This document shows positions 11,025 through 23,300 of a stretch of DNA of 64,000 nt, in pieces. Positions within the stretch are counted from its first letter, which is position 1; each line of letters begins with the position of its first letter. The notes beneath the pieces are model-generated. The model was not told the origin of the DNA and searched no databases. It saw only the letters and a list, made by a program, of their open reading frames with translations. Source of the DNA: Bos javanicus (taxonomy: Eukaryota; Chordata; Mammalia; Artiodactyla; Bovidae); NCBI RefSeq assembly GCF_032452875.1, contig NC_083897.1, positions 12,692,854-12,756,853 on the forward strand, given 5' to 3'. The position numbers and the translations under genes were made by a program.

Positions 11025-12310
11025 ACTAAGAATATGACTGGTGGGGAAGTTTCTTGGAATGTATACAACACTGGACTGGAATTTGGAGACTACCTGGGTT
11101 TCTGTCACAGACATGCCTGTGACTACAGCCAATTTACTTCATCTGTCAGGGTCTCAGAATCCAGATCATTATGAACTGAGTAGATTAGACTTGAAGTGCC
11201 TTCCCAGGTCTAACAGTCTAGAGTTCAATGTTAAATAAAAATTGATGTTTCCATCTCAGAACTCAGGCTAAAATTAGAATCTATATGATCCAAGTTAGCA
11301 TGTGATCAATTTCTGCTTTGCTCTCTGTTTCTTGTGCCTTCAGCTTGTATCCCACGTATAAGAATCACAGCTCACACATCTGTATTTTAGGCCAAAACAT
11401 AGGCCATGGCAGGTAAAACTAGTCTAGGCTTTTAAAAATATGTGTTGATTGATTGATCTGGAAAATGAGAAATCTGACTATTGATGTGGCTCACAGATGT
11501 GATGTCAAGATTAGCAAGGTAATATACATTAACACTGGTGCTGCTTGGAGCTGGCTAAATAAGGGATGGAATAAGCTCAGGGTAAATGCAGGGATCAGGA
11601 TCAATTTTCTATCTCCTTCCAAACTTTTCCAGTACTCACCAAATAGAAAATAACAGGATGGAGTCTACTGGCTCTTTTGAACACTTATTTTTTCAAGAAG
11701 TCGAGTATTTCTGTCTCTGACCATGGAATGGTAGTTAAAAAAAAAAAAAAAAAAAAACTCTTGGAGACCTAGCTCGGGAGTAGGCACTGAATTCGGTGAG
11801 ATATAATTTGCTGGGAAGGATTCTAGAGACAATGTCTGTCCCCAACTCTGCTCAACAGCCTCTCTCTTTATGGCTCTTTACAGTTACTGAGATTCTTACC
11901 TGGGATTCACCTCCGTGGACAGAAGAGGCAAGACATTCACAGTTTCCATATGGGAAGAAAGACAAGAAATAAGTGCAGGGCATTGAAGGAGAGTGAAACC
12001 AGGAAAAGGACAAGAAGAGGACACTCAAAGAGATAAGAGATGTTATGCTATGGTATTTCTCTTTTTTTTTTTTTTCGCCCCCCACAAGTGCATTAGAGCT
12101 AGGACCAAAGTGTGGAGAGTAGCTACAACAGAAAATATACTTTCTCTCCTTCAGATGAAGCAAAGTACCAACTTAAATATGACTTGTAAAGGGAACAGTT
12201 GTTATTTTATTAGACCCTGAGCATATCATTCAGCCTTTGACTTCCTCAATGGAATCCACACACTTTTACCATCTCTACTGTTACAACCCTGATTCAAACC
12301 AACATCACCC
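11025..12310. other. unique sequence with homopolymer tracts
   Basis: Contains an A-tract of about 20 at 11738-11757 and a T-tract at about 12061-12075. No gene or further repeat was recognised. The two overlapping opposite-strand frames near 11.9-12.2 kb cross the T-tract and show no protein family signature. Confidence 0.45.
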
Positions 12311-12312
12311 CT

Positions 12313-12645
12313 CATTTGGATTTTTTAACTGAAGTAGAGTGGATTTACAATATTATATTAGTTTCAGGTGTACAACACAGTAATTCAATAGTTTTATAGA
12401 TTACACTCCACTTAAAGTTATTAGTGGAAAATATTGGCTGCATTTCCTGTGCTGTACATTGCATTCCTTCTATCTTAGTTATTTTATAACTGGTAGCTTG
12501 TAACTCTTAACCCCTTTCCCCCTTCATGCACTCCCCCCTCCAACCCCTCTCCCCATGGTAACCACTAGTCTGTTCTCTATACCTGTGAGTCTGATTCTGT
12601 TTTGTTGTGTTCATTTATTTGTTTTACCACTAGTGTCTTTGTTCT
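12313..12645 (-). mobile_element. L1 3' UTR
   Basis: Antisense of the artiodactyl-type L1 3' UTR: TTTACAATATTATATTAG, TTTCAGGTGTACAACACAG, ACTCCACTTAAAGTTATTA, the C-rich block, GGTAACCACTAGTCTGTTC and CTGTGAGTCTG. It is strongly 5'-truncated. Confidence 0.88.
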
Positions 12646-12664
12646 CTTTGTTTCTACACTTGCT

Positions 12665-13145
12665 TCTTATATCTACCACACAGAGGCAAGAGTGATCCTA
12701 CCAACATATAAATCAGAAAATGGCACTCCTTGGGTTAGAATTCTCCAATGGATTCCCACTGAAAGTGGAATGGAATCCTAAGTCTTTTTCATGATCTCTT
12801 GACCATCTCTGTGATCTTACATTCTCTCTCTTTCCCTTTGTAGTCCACCTACGCCGACTTTCATTAGTCCTTTGAACACTCTGAGCCTGTTCCTATCTCA
12901 GGTCATCTTACACTTACCATCCTGCAGAGAACTTGCTTTTATGAAATTACTTTTTAAAACATATTTATTTCCCACATTACTTCACTAAATGATAAACTCC
13001 ATCACTTAGTTTCCTTCACTCCATCATTCCTTCACTGAGGGAAGGTTCCCTGTCAGTCTTGATCTTTATCATATCCTTGGTGCTTGGGCCATAGATAAAA
13101 TGTAATAACCAGTTAATAAAACTTTGTCAAAAGAATGAATAAATG
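12665..13145 (+). mobile_element. L2 LINE 3' end
   Basis: Sense L2 order: a GAGTGATCCTACCAACATA block, TGGCACTCCTTGGGTTAGAA, TCTCCAATGGATTCCCA, then a GAGGGAAGGTTCCCTGTCAG block and the 3' end AAAAGAATGAATAAATGG. It is a diverged CR1-clade repeat of mammalian age. Confidence 0.75.
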
Positions 13146-13149
13146 GCAA

Positions 13150-15650
13150 AGGGAGCAAGCAAGTCATGAAAAGAAGTGTAGATGATCAGGCCAAGAAGGT
13201 GAAGCTCTAGCATGGCCATAGGGAATCAGATCATCACGCTTTCGTGACTTTCCTTAGAAATAGCACCTCAGAAGCAAAAGAAAGTGGATGGCAGGTGGGT
13301 ATCCAAGCTTTGGATTGGCAAGGCAGGAACTCTGACAGATTGCTGATAAGGAATTCCAGGATATTAGTGAGCACATCATCAAAACAGTTGCCCACAGAGC
13401 CCAAGTGAGTATGAAGGCAAACCACAGTGGGAGGCAAAGAGATGGGAGAATGAGAACTAATTAAGGGCTTGAAGGTGATGATGGGACTAAAAAGAGAACA
13501 CTGAGCAGGGACTAAGTGGTAAAGAGCCAGAGAAGCACAGGGTATTGTGGTTAGAGAGAAAGATCAGAATTCGGGATCATTGATCAGGGCTGTTCTCAGT
13601 GATGATGGAAAGTATGTTATGGCTGAAATGAAGGGAATATGGAGTTGGGGAAGTGAGTTCAAGGCCAGGATGGAAAGACATTCTCAATCATTTAGTACTA
13701 TCTTACTTAGCTATAAAATGTCTTCCCTGACAACACTGTGAAATTAGTGGACCATTCAAATTTACAGTAGAATCAATACTCCTTCAGGTACAGTCTACTT
13801 CAATATCCAGGGCGTATCTGGAAAAGTCCCTGATACAAACTGTTCTTCAAACTAACTTTGAAGAACCTGAGCTAAAGGGGGACTTCCCTCTAGCTTTCTT
13901 TCTTTTGGCTTTTCTCTGCCTCTTATGCCCTATCCCTAGTTCTAAATCTTATTCTGTATCAAAAAAATATCCAACCTTGATCAGATGGCCCTAATGAAGT
14001 TGATATTTAATCTAATTTACAGCAAGATGAGAATGGCTGAGAATGACTTAAAGCCTTACCAATGACGGGCTATATGAAAATTTTGACAGCATCCTGTCTT
14101 AACTCAAATCAATGAATAGTAAATAAATAAATAATTTAGAGCCATTGTCAGTGTCCACTTTTGCTAGACTTAAGGTCATCTCTAGCAGGCAATATCCCCA
14201 GGCTCTTCTGCTGTGAATATTCATGTGGAATTAGGATCTCTTGGCAGCACTGCCATCTATCAATATTTAGATTAAACCTGGATTACAGGCCCTCTGACTA
14301 TATGGGATCAAGAAGGGCAATGAAATCTCAGATCAAAGAAAAGGACTTTAATCCCTACACATCTATTTTGCTATTGACATGCACTGCTCCCGCCCCGGCC
14401 CCAAGGAGAAAGTGTCCCTCCCTGGAGCATGAGATCCTTAGGGACAAATTTCCCAGTGCATCATTTTTAGATCCATTAGGACTAAAGGGCATGATGGTTG
14501 CTAGGATACTATAAATCAGGAAAGAAAACATCATATAACAGTAGGTACAGAGAAGCAGGCACTGGCCTGTTTTGCAGACTACGAGGTACTGGGCTGTTAC
14601 TTATTAGCATCATGATTAGGATCATTTCCAACAGTTCCTGTCTATTTTCCTTCTGGCAGCTAGGATGTGATTGCATTTCAATTGGTAAAGAGTGTTTATA
14701 ATTCATATTTTTCGAGAAGTAATAGAATTTGTGAAAGTTGAGCCTCATAATTGCTACTGAGGAATCTATTAATGAATAAGAAGGAGGTTGGGGTGTGCGA
14801 GTATGTGTTTTTTTCCCTGACTATTAAATGGTAACTTCAATTTGGGAATGAAATCACCCTCCATTGATTTCCAGTGTATTCTGCCATCGTCCAGATAGCA
14901 CTTTCAAAGAGTTCTGTAAATGAGATTTGTAGCTGAGGTAATTGCTGCAGCAAAAGCATGCAATAGAAGGCAAGTTTTCTAACTGCCACTTTCTGGATGT
15001 AACTTAACTACCTCCTTTCCAAATCAAAGCTGAGTGAGAAAGAAGATGAAGTTCTCTTTGATTTTTGCCCATGCCACTTATCTCCTAGAGAGAGGAGACA
15101 CTCCAGGCAATACTTTGATCCCCATCGCACTTTATGATGTTAATGACCCAACTAGAAAAAAAATTTTAATGTTTTAGCAAGTTGTTCAGTATTAATGATC
15201 ACAGCATAATTACTGTTTAGAGTTGGAGATCTTCCCTTAAAAGTAACAAATCCTCTTGTAATGATTTTTCAATGGTGTTGCCCAAGAGAACATAAGTAGC
15301 TCCTTCTTAGATGGGACTTAACGACTTGCAATACTTTAGTGAGAGTCAGGGAAAGACTAAAATTCATCTCTGAAGACTGATTTTGATTATATCCAAGTGT
15401 CTAATATTTATTGGCAGTGGACACATACTACCTGGGTCAGCACTTAAAAAGCAGATTCTTCACCAACCACCAGACCTTGTGACTGAGTACCTGGGAGGGC
15501 TCATTTGGAGAACACCACACACCTGAGACAGCTCCATCCACCACCAATATTATACTTAGAACCATGAGGTAGGCTGGTACCATATTGAGTCTGTATATAT
15601 CTCTGTCTGCATTCACAAGTTTCTATCACAAGGAATTAATATGTACCTAC
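13150..15650. other. long repeat-poor stretch
   Basis: 2.5 kb with no recognised young repeat. 13230-13720 is G/A-rich and may be a very old repeat I cannot name. Frames of 117 codons (14161-14514) and 64-79 codons show no family motif. Part of it (14895-15125) has a cluster of TCF/LEF-type motifs, listed separately. Confidence 0.45.
14900..15122. promoter_or_regulatory. cluster of four TCF/LEF-type motifs
   Basis: WWCAAAG motifs occur at 14903-14909 (TTCAAAG), 15023-15029 (ATCAAAG), 15056-15062 (CTTTGAT, reverse) and 15113-15119 (CTTTGAT, reverse), the last three within 97 bp. The segment is repeat-free. Enhancer function is only an inference, since such heptamers occur often by chance. Confidence 0.25.
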
Positions 15651-15654
15651 CTGT

Positions 15655-15862
15655 GCCGTGCTTGTCGGTCAGTCATGTCAACTCTTTGCTACCCCATGAA
15701 CTGCAGCCTGCCAGGCTCCTCTGTCCACCAGGATTCCCCAGGCAAGAATACTGGAGTGGGTTGCCATGCCCTCCTCCAGGGGATCTTCCCAATCCAGGGA
15801 TAGAAGCCATGTCTCCCACACTGCAGGTGGATTCCTTAATGTCTGAGCCACCAGGGAAGCCC
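15655..15862 (-). mobile_element. Bov-tA SINE
   Basis: The minus-strand head GGGCTTCCCTGGTGGCTCAG is at 15843-15862 and the Bov-A body runs to about 15655. The B-box area is diverged (ATAGAAGCCATG in plus reading). It abuts a partial second copy in the same orientation. Confidence 0.9.
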
Positions 15863-15982
15863 AAGAACACTGGAGTGGGTAGCCTATCCCTTCTCCAGGG
15901 GATCTTCCCAACCCAGGAATCAAACTGAGGTCTCTTGCATTGCAGGTGGATTCTTTACCAGCTGAGTTACTAGGGAAGCCTG
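15863..15982 (-). mobile_element. partial Bov-tA, tandem with the previous copy
   Basis: The tRNA-like head and the first part of the body repeat again (AAGAACACTGGAGTGGGTAG to CTAGGGAAGCC in plus reading), so this is about 1.6 Bov-tA units head-to-tail. Confidence 0.85.
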
Positions 15983-16687
15983 CCTACCTACCTACCTCCT
16001 CTCTATTTTCTACCTCTCACCTCAGTTTGAGATTTTTGAGAGGAAGGTTCATATATTAGTTATTACTTTGGTTTCCCACAGCCCTTATAGATTTTCACCT
16101 AGCAAGTGCTTAATGTTTTAATTGTCAATATAGTAAATATTAAGAATTAGATAAAATAACTCTGCATGCCTTTACTGTAATTGAATATGCTGGCAGGTGT
16201 CAAAACCTTGTATAATCTAAAAATATATTTTAGCCAGCTCTCAAATCTTGACTGTTTCTTTTTTTATAAACAGAAAGGGGAAAACTAAAAGCTTTTAAAA
16301 ATTTATTTTAAATTCTATGGACAAAAGATCCTAATGATGATGATAAAAGAATGGCATGGGTGAAGGTTATCATTTGCCCCAAGTCAGACTTCCTTCCCAC
16401 CTACACCTCTGCTTGCTGTAATTTGAGGTCCTAGCATGCCCCCTAATGTTGTCAGAACTGGGTCATATTGCCTGCAAAATATAGTTCTTCAGTAGTACAT
16501 AATAGATAACTGTTCTTGGGGAAACTGTGCAGACACAGTGAGGAGCCATAAGGAATGGAACAGAAATATCAACCTCAAATTTATCTGTCACAGTAGCTAA
16601 TTACCATGAAATTTGCCTGTAGGTGGAGAAAAGACTGGACTCTCTCATTTTTTTTTCCATTAGTACAAGCTCCTAAAAATGACTAAA
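15983..16687. other. unique or unrecognised sequence
   Basis: Begins with a short CTAC tetranucleotide run. A possible L2 3' end lies near 16040-16140 (AGCAAGTGCTTAATG), too weak to list alone. Confidence 0.4.
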
Positions 16688-17025
16688 CAGGACTTCCCTG
16701 GTGGCATGGTGGATAGGAACCCGCCTGCCAATCTCGGGGACATGGGTTCAATCCCTGGTCTGGATAGATTCCACATACCACCAACCAACTAAGCCCGTGC
16801 ACCACAACTATTGAGCCTGTGTTCTAGACCCGGGGAGCCGCAACTACTGAAGCCTGCATGCCCTGGAGCCCCATGCTCTGCAACAAGAGAATCCACCACA
16901 ATAAGCCCACACACTGCAAGGAAGAACAGTCCCCACTCGCTATAACTAGAGAAAGCCTGCACTCAGCCAGAAACACCCAGCATAACCAAAAAAAAGAAAG
17001 AAATAAAAACAAAGAAGAATAAACA
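16688..17025 (+). mobile_element. CHR-2 type SINE
   Basis: Starts with the tRNA-Glu-like head GGACTTCCCTGGTGGCATGG with B box GGGTTCAATCC, followed by the CHR body (AACTAAGCCCGTGCACCAC, CTGCAACAAGAGAATCC) and an A-rich tail AAAAAAAAGAAAGAAATAAA. It is near full length. CHR SINEs are known from cetaceans, hippos and ruminants. Confidence 0.9.
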
Positions 17026-17322
17026 CTTCCAATCCCTAAAAGTCACAGGAGATGACCATTAGTGGCCAAGTATTTAGTAATAATTCAATTCAGCTTGACA
17101 CAATCATGAGATAGCAGTCTGACTGAAGGATTTGCTTCCTTACAAGTGACCAAGGAGACTCCTTTTTTGTTCTCTATTTTATCAACATTAATTCTTATTT
17201 TTTTCTACCATCTGTCTCTCACCATTCACCAGATTTGCTTAGAAAACTTCAAGAGAGGAATAAGTAGATAACGAGATACAAGGCCAGGCAGTCAGGAATT
17301 CAGGGTCTCTAGAAGCAGTTCA

Positions 17323-17596
17323 CGGAGAAGGCGAGGGCACCCCACTCCAGTACTCTTGCCTGGAAAATCCTATGGATGAAGGAGCCTGGTAGGCTGCAAT
17401 CCATGGGGTCACGAAGAGTCAGACACGACTGAGCGACTTCACTCTCACTTTTCACTTTCATGCATTGGAGAAGGAAATGGCAACCCACTCCAGTGTTCTT
17501 GCCTGGAGAATCCCAGGGACGGGGGAGCCTGGTGGGCTGCTGTCTCTGGGGTTGCACAGAGTTGGACACGACTGAAGTGACTTAGCAGCAGCAGCA
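17323..17596 (+). mobile_element. BOV-A2 SINE
   Basis: A full-length dimer from GGAGAAGGCGAGGGCACCCC to GACTTAGCAGCAGCAG. A GCAGTTCA direct repeat on both sides (17315-17322 and 17594-17601) is the likely TSD, partly merged with the AGC tail. Confidence 0.94.
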
Positions 17597-17676
17597 GTTC
17601 ATGTTGTAAGAAGTCAAGGGAGGGACTTCAACTTGAGTCAGGGAGTTCTTATCTTCTGGGCTTTGGGTACAAAGGT

Positions 17677-17678
17677 GT

Positions 17679-17710
<32 letters not shown>

Positions 17711-17722
17711 CTTTTTTTTTCT
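17677..17722. repeat. TTTTG simple repeat and T-tract
   Basis: About six TTTTG/TTTTGT units followed by a T-rich run. This could be the reversed tail of an undetected retroposon. Confidence 0.8.
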
Positions 17723-17889
17723 CCCAGGAAATGCTAATAGTGTCTGGGTATAGGAATGGGTCTGGAGAACTAAATTCGTACGCAAGGGGGGCAGGTCAAA
17801 CATGACCCTGAGACAGAAGTGAGAACAAAGCTTACAGAAAAGAGTAACTGTTCCCAAATAGGACAAAAATAAAGTGAATGGATTTTAGT

Positions 17890-18200
17890 CACCTTAGTTT
17901 AAAACTATGGTCTTTGTATTTCTGATATTTTCCCAGAGATATTTTCCTGGGGTCTAAGAGGTCAACATTATTTTCATAGTAATGCTGAGATATTCCTTGC
18001 CTATTTCCAAGTGTTGGCATTTTCATGGAGGGTGCAAAAGCAATGGTGGTAAAATTACTAACCTCTTAACATTAATCAAAGCAGTGACACCAAACTGTTA
18101 TTAATATCATACTGAGGAATGGCTTTCTGCCATACTGCTAATAAAAACTGCTTATATAAGTTCATCAATATACTCCTTTTCAAATATCTTGAAAAATAAA
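17890..18200 (+). mobile_element. hAT-type DNA transposon remnant
   Basis: GGTGCAAAAGCAATGGTGGT translates as GAKAMVV, and CAGTGACACCAAACTGT matches the next part of a conserved stretch in hAT-family (Charlie/Tip100-like) transposases, from memory. The frame has several stops. The family assignment is tentative. Confidence 0.5.
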
Positions 18201-18494
18201 CATTCTGTATTTATTAAATTTTGATATCCATGAGAAAATATTTCCTAGACAAAAATGTTTAAATTTCATATATATTTCATGTCACAACAGAAAACTCAGA
18301 TATATTCTTCTCTATATTGATAGCTATTATATATTAAAATACTGTTAATTCTAATAAAAAAGAGTTAGTCTTAATAATCAAGCTATTAACATGAATATAT
18401 GTTATGGATAACAATCAAAGAAAGTCCAATATTTTTACCAGGGAACCACAATTTTCAATTCCTTAGATGGAGAGAGAAAAACTTAATAGTCCCA
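18200..18494. other. AT-rich unrecognised sequence
   Basis: May include more of the hAT remnant. No gene seen. Confidence 0.4.
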
Positions 18495-18660
18495 GAACAG
18501 ACTCTGCTGCCAGCCATTCTGAATTTGAGTCCCACCTTTGCCATCCCCTGGTGTTACAGTTTCCCCATTTTTCTTAAAGAGCCGAGAGGATGAAATGAGT
18601 TAGTATGTACAAAATCCTTAGAACCATGCCTGGCACATATTAAGTGCTATGTGTTAATTT
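18495..18660 (+). mobile_element. MIR SINE
   Basis: Sense MIR: GAATTTGAGTCCCACCTTTG, CAGTTTCCCCATTTTTCTTA, GATGAAATGAGTTAGTA and CCATGCCTGGCACATATTAA. Confidence 0.82.
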
Positions 18661-19157
18661 GTGAATTGGGTGAAACTGAGCTTATTTGTGACTATAAAAC
18701 ACCATTATTAGAGATAAATGATGTGAGTTTGTGGAAGTCAAGTGTTCTACAGTCTTGTACTGTAGCAGGTATCAGTAAAATCTAATTAGCTCACATCTCA
18801 GACTAAGAAAGTGTTACTTTCTTTGTCCTATTACATTTCTACTTAGCTTTCCACAGTTTGAAACTGAGTCTTTGTTATTCCCTGAAGGTGTGGGCAAGTT
18901 CAATACTCAGTCACACACAGTATTTTCCTCTCTTTTTATGCCACTTTTACCAACATACTGATCTATTTCCTCTGCCACCAGATTTATGTGTCCAAGGTCA
19001 GATCCTGACTTCTATGTCTATACTAACGTTATTTCATAAATCTGGTTTCACAACATCTCCCTTTCTTACCAAAATACATTTATTTCTAAAATTGTCACAA
19101 AATCATTTATCAAAATCAACTGCAATTCACTCATTAAAGAGAAAAGTCAAATAAGAT
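18661..19157. other. unique or unrecognised sequence
   Basis: A 98-codon frame (18858-19154) has no recognisable family features and ordinary noncoding composition. Confidence 0.4.
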
Positions 19158-19300
19158 CTCTGGGGCATGGAAAATATTCTACTTTTTGACTGGGGTGGTA
19201 GTTGCTTGGATGTGTACTATGGGATACTTTTCTGAATGGTACATACATGTTTTATGCACTTCTCAGTATGAATGCTACTGCACAATAGGTTTAAAGGTAA
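19158..19300 (+). mobile_element. probable L1M 3' end
   Basis: GACTGGGGTGGTAGTTGCTT and a later TATGCACTTCTCAGTATG resemble the 3' UTR of old L1M subfamilies. Diverged. Confidence 0.45.
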
Positions 19301-19513
19301 AATGAAAGAAAGTAAGAAAATATGTATGCTCCTATAGGAGGATATATAAAATGGCAACAGTTTAATGCTTAAATGATGAATTATATGAGAACATTGATTT
19401 TTAAAATATTAATATTCTTGCTTTAACTTTTGACACAACTTTAAATCTGCTACAAAGAAGCCTCCACATCAATGGAGAGTGATTTGTTTCCATTGTTTTA
19501 AAATTCCATTCAG

Positions 19514-19650
19514 GGATTTCCCTGGAGTTTCAGTGGTTAAGACTATGTGGTTCCAATGCAGGGGCCACAGGTTCAATCCCTGTTCAGGGAACTAAAATCC
19601 CATATGCTGTGTGGCACGGCCAAAAAAGAAAAAAGAAAAGAAATTTAAAA
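19514..19650 (+). mobile_element. short CHR-type SINE
   Basis: The head GGGATTTCCCTGGAGTTTCA, B box AGGTTCAATCCC, GGAACTAAAATCCCATATGC, then an A-rich tail. About 125 bp of body. Confidence 0.85.
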
Positions 19651-20379
19651 TTCCATGCAAATGAATAGCTTATTTCCAGAAGCTGATCTCAAGACAAGTC
19701 ACAGAATTATGACACCATGTTGTTCCAGCAACAGCTTAGCCTAGTAAAGTCTTTCTCCTCCAAGTATCGCCCATCGTCACCGAGAAAGGTGTCTCTAGTC
19801 TCAGATGGGTATCTAGGAATAGCACAGTCTGGTTGAGGAGATTGTTGGTTTTGAATCTCCAGGGCTTGCTAAAGCCCACCAGCAATGCTGACTCTGAAGT
19901 TCAGTAAGATGATATATAAATAGCAAATGACAGCAGGCGTCTGGCGAGGATCCTTCTATGTAAATCCATTAAGAAGTCTATTTAATACTTCAATAATTTA
20001 ACCATTCCCTTTGATTATATTTTTCCATTTAATTTGTATGTTCTACATTCACTTATCTCTGGCTATTTATAGTTATGGGAAACTATTTGAGTGATGCTAG
20101 CTTTTATGGAGGTAGCTATATTTCTCTAAATTTTCTTTCCTTATACTTTATTCACTTATCTTGGTATACTCCTCTCTTTCTGAGAAAGTAGTTTGGGAAA
20201 ACAATATGTGAGACTTTTCTCTTGTAATTTGATTTTTAACCATCACATTATATCTCCTAACACATTACAACCTGCAAATTCCACTTATAATTAGTGTTTG
20301 CAGTTATAGATTTTCACAAACATTTTGAATAGTGACTAAACTATAAGGACAAAAAACTGTATAGGGTAGATAGTGAAGT
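19651..20379. other. unique or unrecognised sequence
   Basis: No frame, RNA gene or repeat recognised. It may include the start of the following L1 5' UTR. Confidence 0.4.
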
Positions 20380-23300
20380 TCAGTGATGACTTTTTAAAAA
20401 AATGACTACATCAGCAGGAATGACAAACTACCTTAAGAATAACCTCTACTCTAAAAAAACCATGAGAAAATGGGCAAAATTTATAAGAATCAACTTTTTC
20501 AGAGCTCTGGAAATCAATCAAATGGCTGCAATAATCATTGAGCATTTATTTAAGAAAAATGCTTTAATATTGATAAGAGCAGTGATCTTTGTGCCGTTTT
20601 AACTTTGCTTAGTCCCATTCTTTTTTCCCATCTCTACAGTAGCCTTGAAAATCATAATGAAAATCCAAAGCTTGATATCTATTGAAGGGAGTAGAATGGG
20701 GTTGAACCTCCTTCAAACCCCATTTGCAAAGAAGTGTCATTACTTGACCTATTCAGTGATTTTCTGGAATATTCCATCAGAAATCTCTTTAATTGACATA
20801 AGAGATAACTCAGTGTGAATAGGATTTTTCTGAGGGGGGGATTTATTAAAAATCACTCTTGCCAATTGTTTAACATTAAGGCTGCTTAATAGAATGGATA
20901 ACAGTTGGAGAAATGATAAGATAAAAAATTTTAAAGTAAAAGGTGAGAAATTTGATATCCAGGGGAGTCTTTGAGAAGCTCCAATGTTTTCCCAGAAATC
21001 TAGATAACCATGCTCATGCATTAGTCTGTGCACACGCCCAATGCTGTACACATGCTGATGAAATACCTAAGGCCCTAAGGCTCATATGAAGGTCCTAAAT
21101 CATGACTTCTAGATGATCTTGAGGCCCTACGTAAATGTAAAGTGAACACAAAGGCAAAATTATCAACTGGCTTAGTGTTGAAGATGTACCCCAAAAGTAA
21201 CAAAAAGCTACTCTGCAAAGCTTGGGAGTCTCACAGTTTCCAGGAATGAAAGAAGATCTGTATCTAATCATTAGCTGATTATTAACATAACTGAGCAGAG
21301 ATAATAGTGGCCATACACAACAAGGAAAATAGAGTTTATAGAATTAATTCAGAAAAGTTACTCTATCACCACAAAACATTAAAAAAAAAACCTTGGAAAG
21401 GAGAAAAATCTAATATCCAGATTTTACACACTGTTTAAAATGTATAGTTTTTCAACAACAACAATAAAAGAACACGCAAACAAACAAGAACGTATGGCAA
21501 ATATATAGGACATAAAAAGTACATAGTAACTATCCTTGAGAAAATCTAGACATTAAATTTAATAGACAAAAACTTTAAACCAGCTGTTATAAATATGCAC
21601 AAAATGAAAGAAAATCATGCATAAGAATTTTTTTAAAGGATGAAGACAACCTTTCACCAGATAGAAGATGTTAGTAAATAAATAGAAATTATTAAAAAGT
21701 ACATAAAAACTCTGGAGCTGACAAATAAATAACCAAAATAAATCCACTACTAAAGCTCAACAGATTTGAGCAGGCAGAGGAAAGAAGAGAGAACTTGAAG
21801 ATAGATCCACAGAGATTTTCAGTCTGAGAAAAAGTAAAAAGAATAAGGGAAAATGTACTGAGTCCTGAAGAACAGTGGGACATCATCAAGCATACCAACA
21901 CACACATAACTGAAGTCTCAGAAGGAGAGAAGGAAAAAGGCAGAAGGAATATTTTAAAGCAATAATGACTGAAAACTTCCCAAATTTGATGTAAAATATT
22001 AATTAATACTTTTAAGAAGCTCAACAAAATCTATACAGTAAAACTGCAGAGAGATCCTCACCTACTCAAATCACAATCAAACAGATGAAAGCCAAAGACA
22101 ATAAGAAAACCTTGAAAACTGCAAGAGAGATGCACTCCTCATATACTGTACAAGGGATCCTCAATAAAATAAACAATTGGTTTCTCATCAAACAACATAG
22201 AATCTTATTGACTGAGATGAGAGGATACTGGATGGTAATTCAAATCCATATAAAGAAATAAAAAGCACTGATGAAAACAAATCATATGCATATATAAAAG
22301 GCAGTATAAATATATTTTGCTTATAAATCTTTTTTGTCCTGATTTAAAATACAACTACTAAAGGAATAATTATAAATCTATATTGATGGATATATAATGT
22401 ATAAAGATTTAATCTTATTATAACTGAGGCACAGAGGAAGGTATAAAGAATGGAAATACATAAGAGAAACTTTTTCATACAACTGAAAATAAATTGTTTT
22501 TATCCAAATAGATTGTTAAATAGAAAGATGTTAATTTTAATTCAGAAAAATATCACTAAGAAAATAACTTTCTGTTAAAAAAAACACTAAAAGAAGTGGC
22601 AAAGAATGAAAATGGTATGCTTAAAAAAATCTATTCAACAAAGAAAAATGCAATAGTGGAGGAATATAATAACAAAGACATATGGTATATAGAAAATAAA
22701 TACCAAAGTAGCAGACATAATCCTATTTTATGAGTAATTGCACTGAATGTGAAGGAATTAAACATTCAAACTGAAAGGAAAACTCTGGCTGGATAGATTT
22801 TTAAAAATCAAATTATATGCTATGTGAAACTCATTAAAAAATAATAGGTTAAAAGTAAAAGAATGGAAAAGAAGTGGTTATGCTAATATGAGCCTAAAAC
22901 ATAATTCAAGACAAAAATTGTTACTAGAGATAAAGAAGGACATCTTCTGATGGTTAAAGAGTAAATGCATCAAGAAAACATAATCATAAATATAAATACA
23001 AATGACACATATTGCTAAACTACATGAGGTAAAAAACTGACATAACTGAATGGATAAACAGACGATTCAACAATAATAGTTGGGATATTTCAATGCTTCA
23101 CTTTCAATAATGGATAGAAGAACTAAGCAGATGATCAACAAGGAAATAAAAGATTGGAAGAACGCTATAAAACAACTCAACAAACATGTATAGACCAATT
23201 CACCCAATAACAACAGAATACATATTCTTCTGAAGTGCATATGAAACACATTCCAGAAGATATTGCAAAGTAACAGGCCATAAGAGAAGCCTCAATACAT

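Noticed and set aside
13150..13750. Possible old repeat in G/A-rich sequence
   Set aside because: Some blocks felt familiar, but I could not align them in order to any family, so no name is given.
14161..14514. 117-codon frame in unique sequence
   Set aside because: No domain, signal peptide, codon bias or splice context that supports a gene; length is within chance for this much DNA.
18858..19154. 98-codon frame
   Set aside because: No family features; composition is like noncoding flanks.
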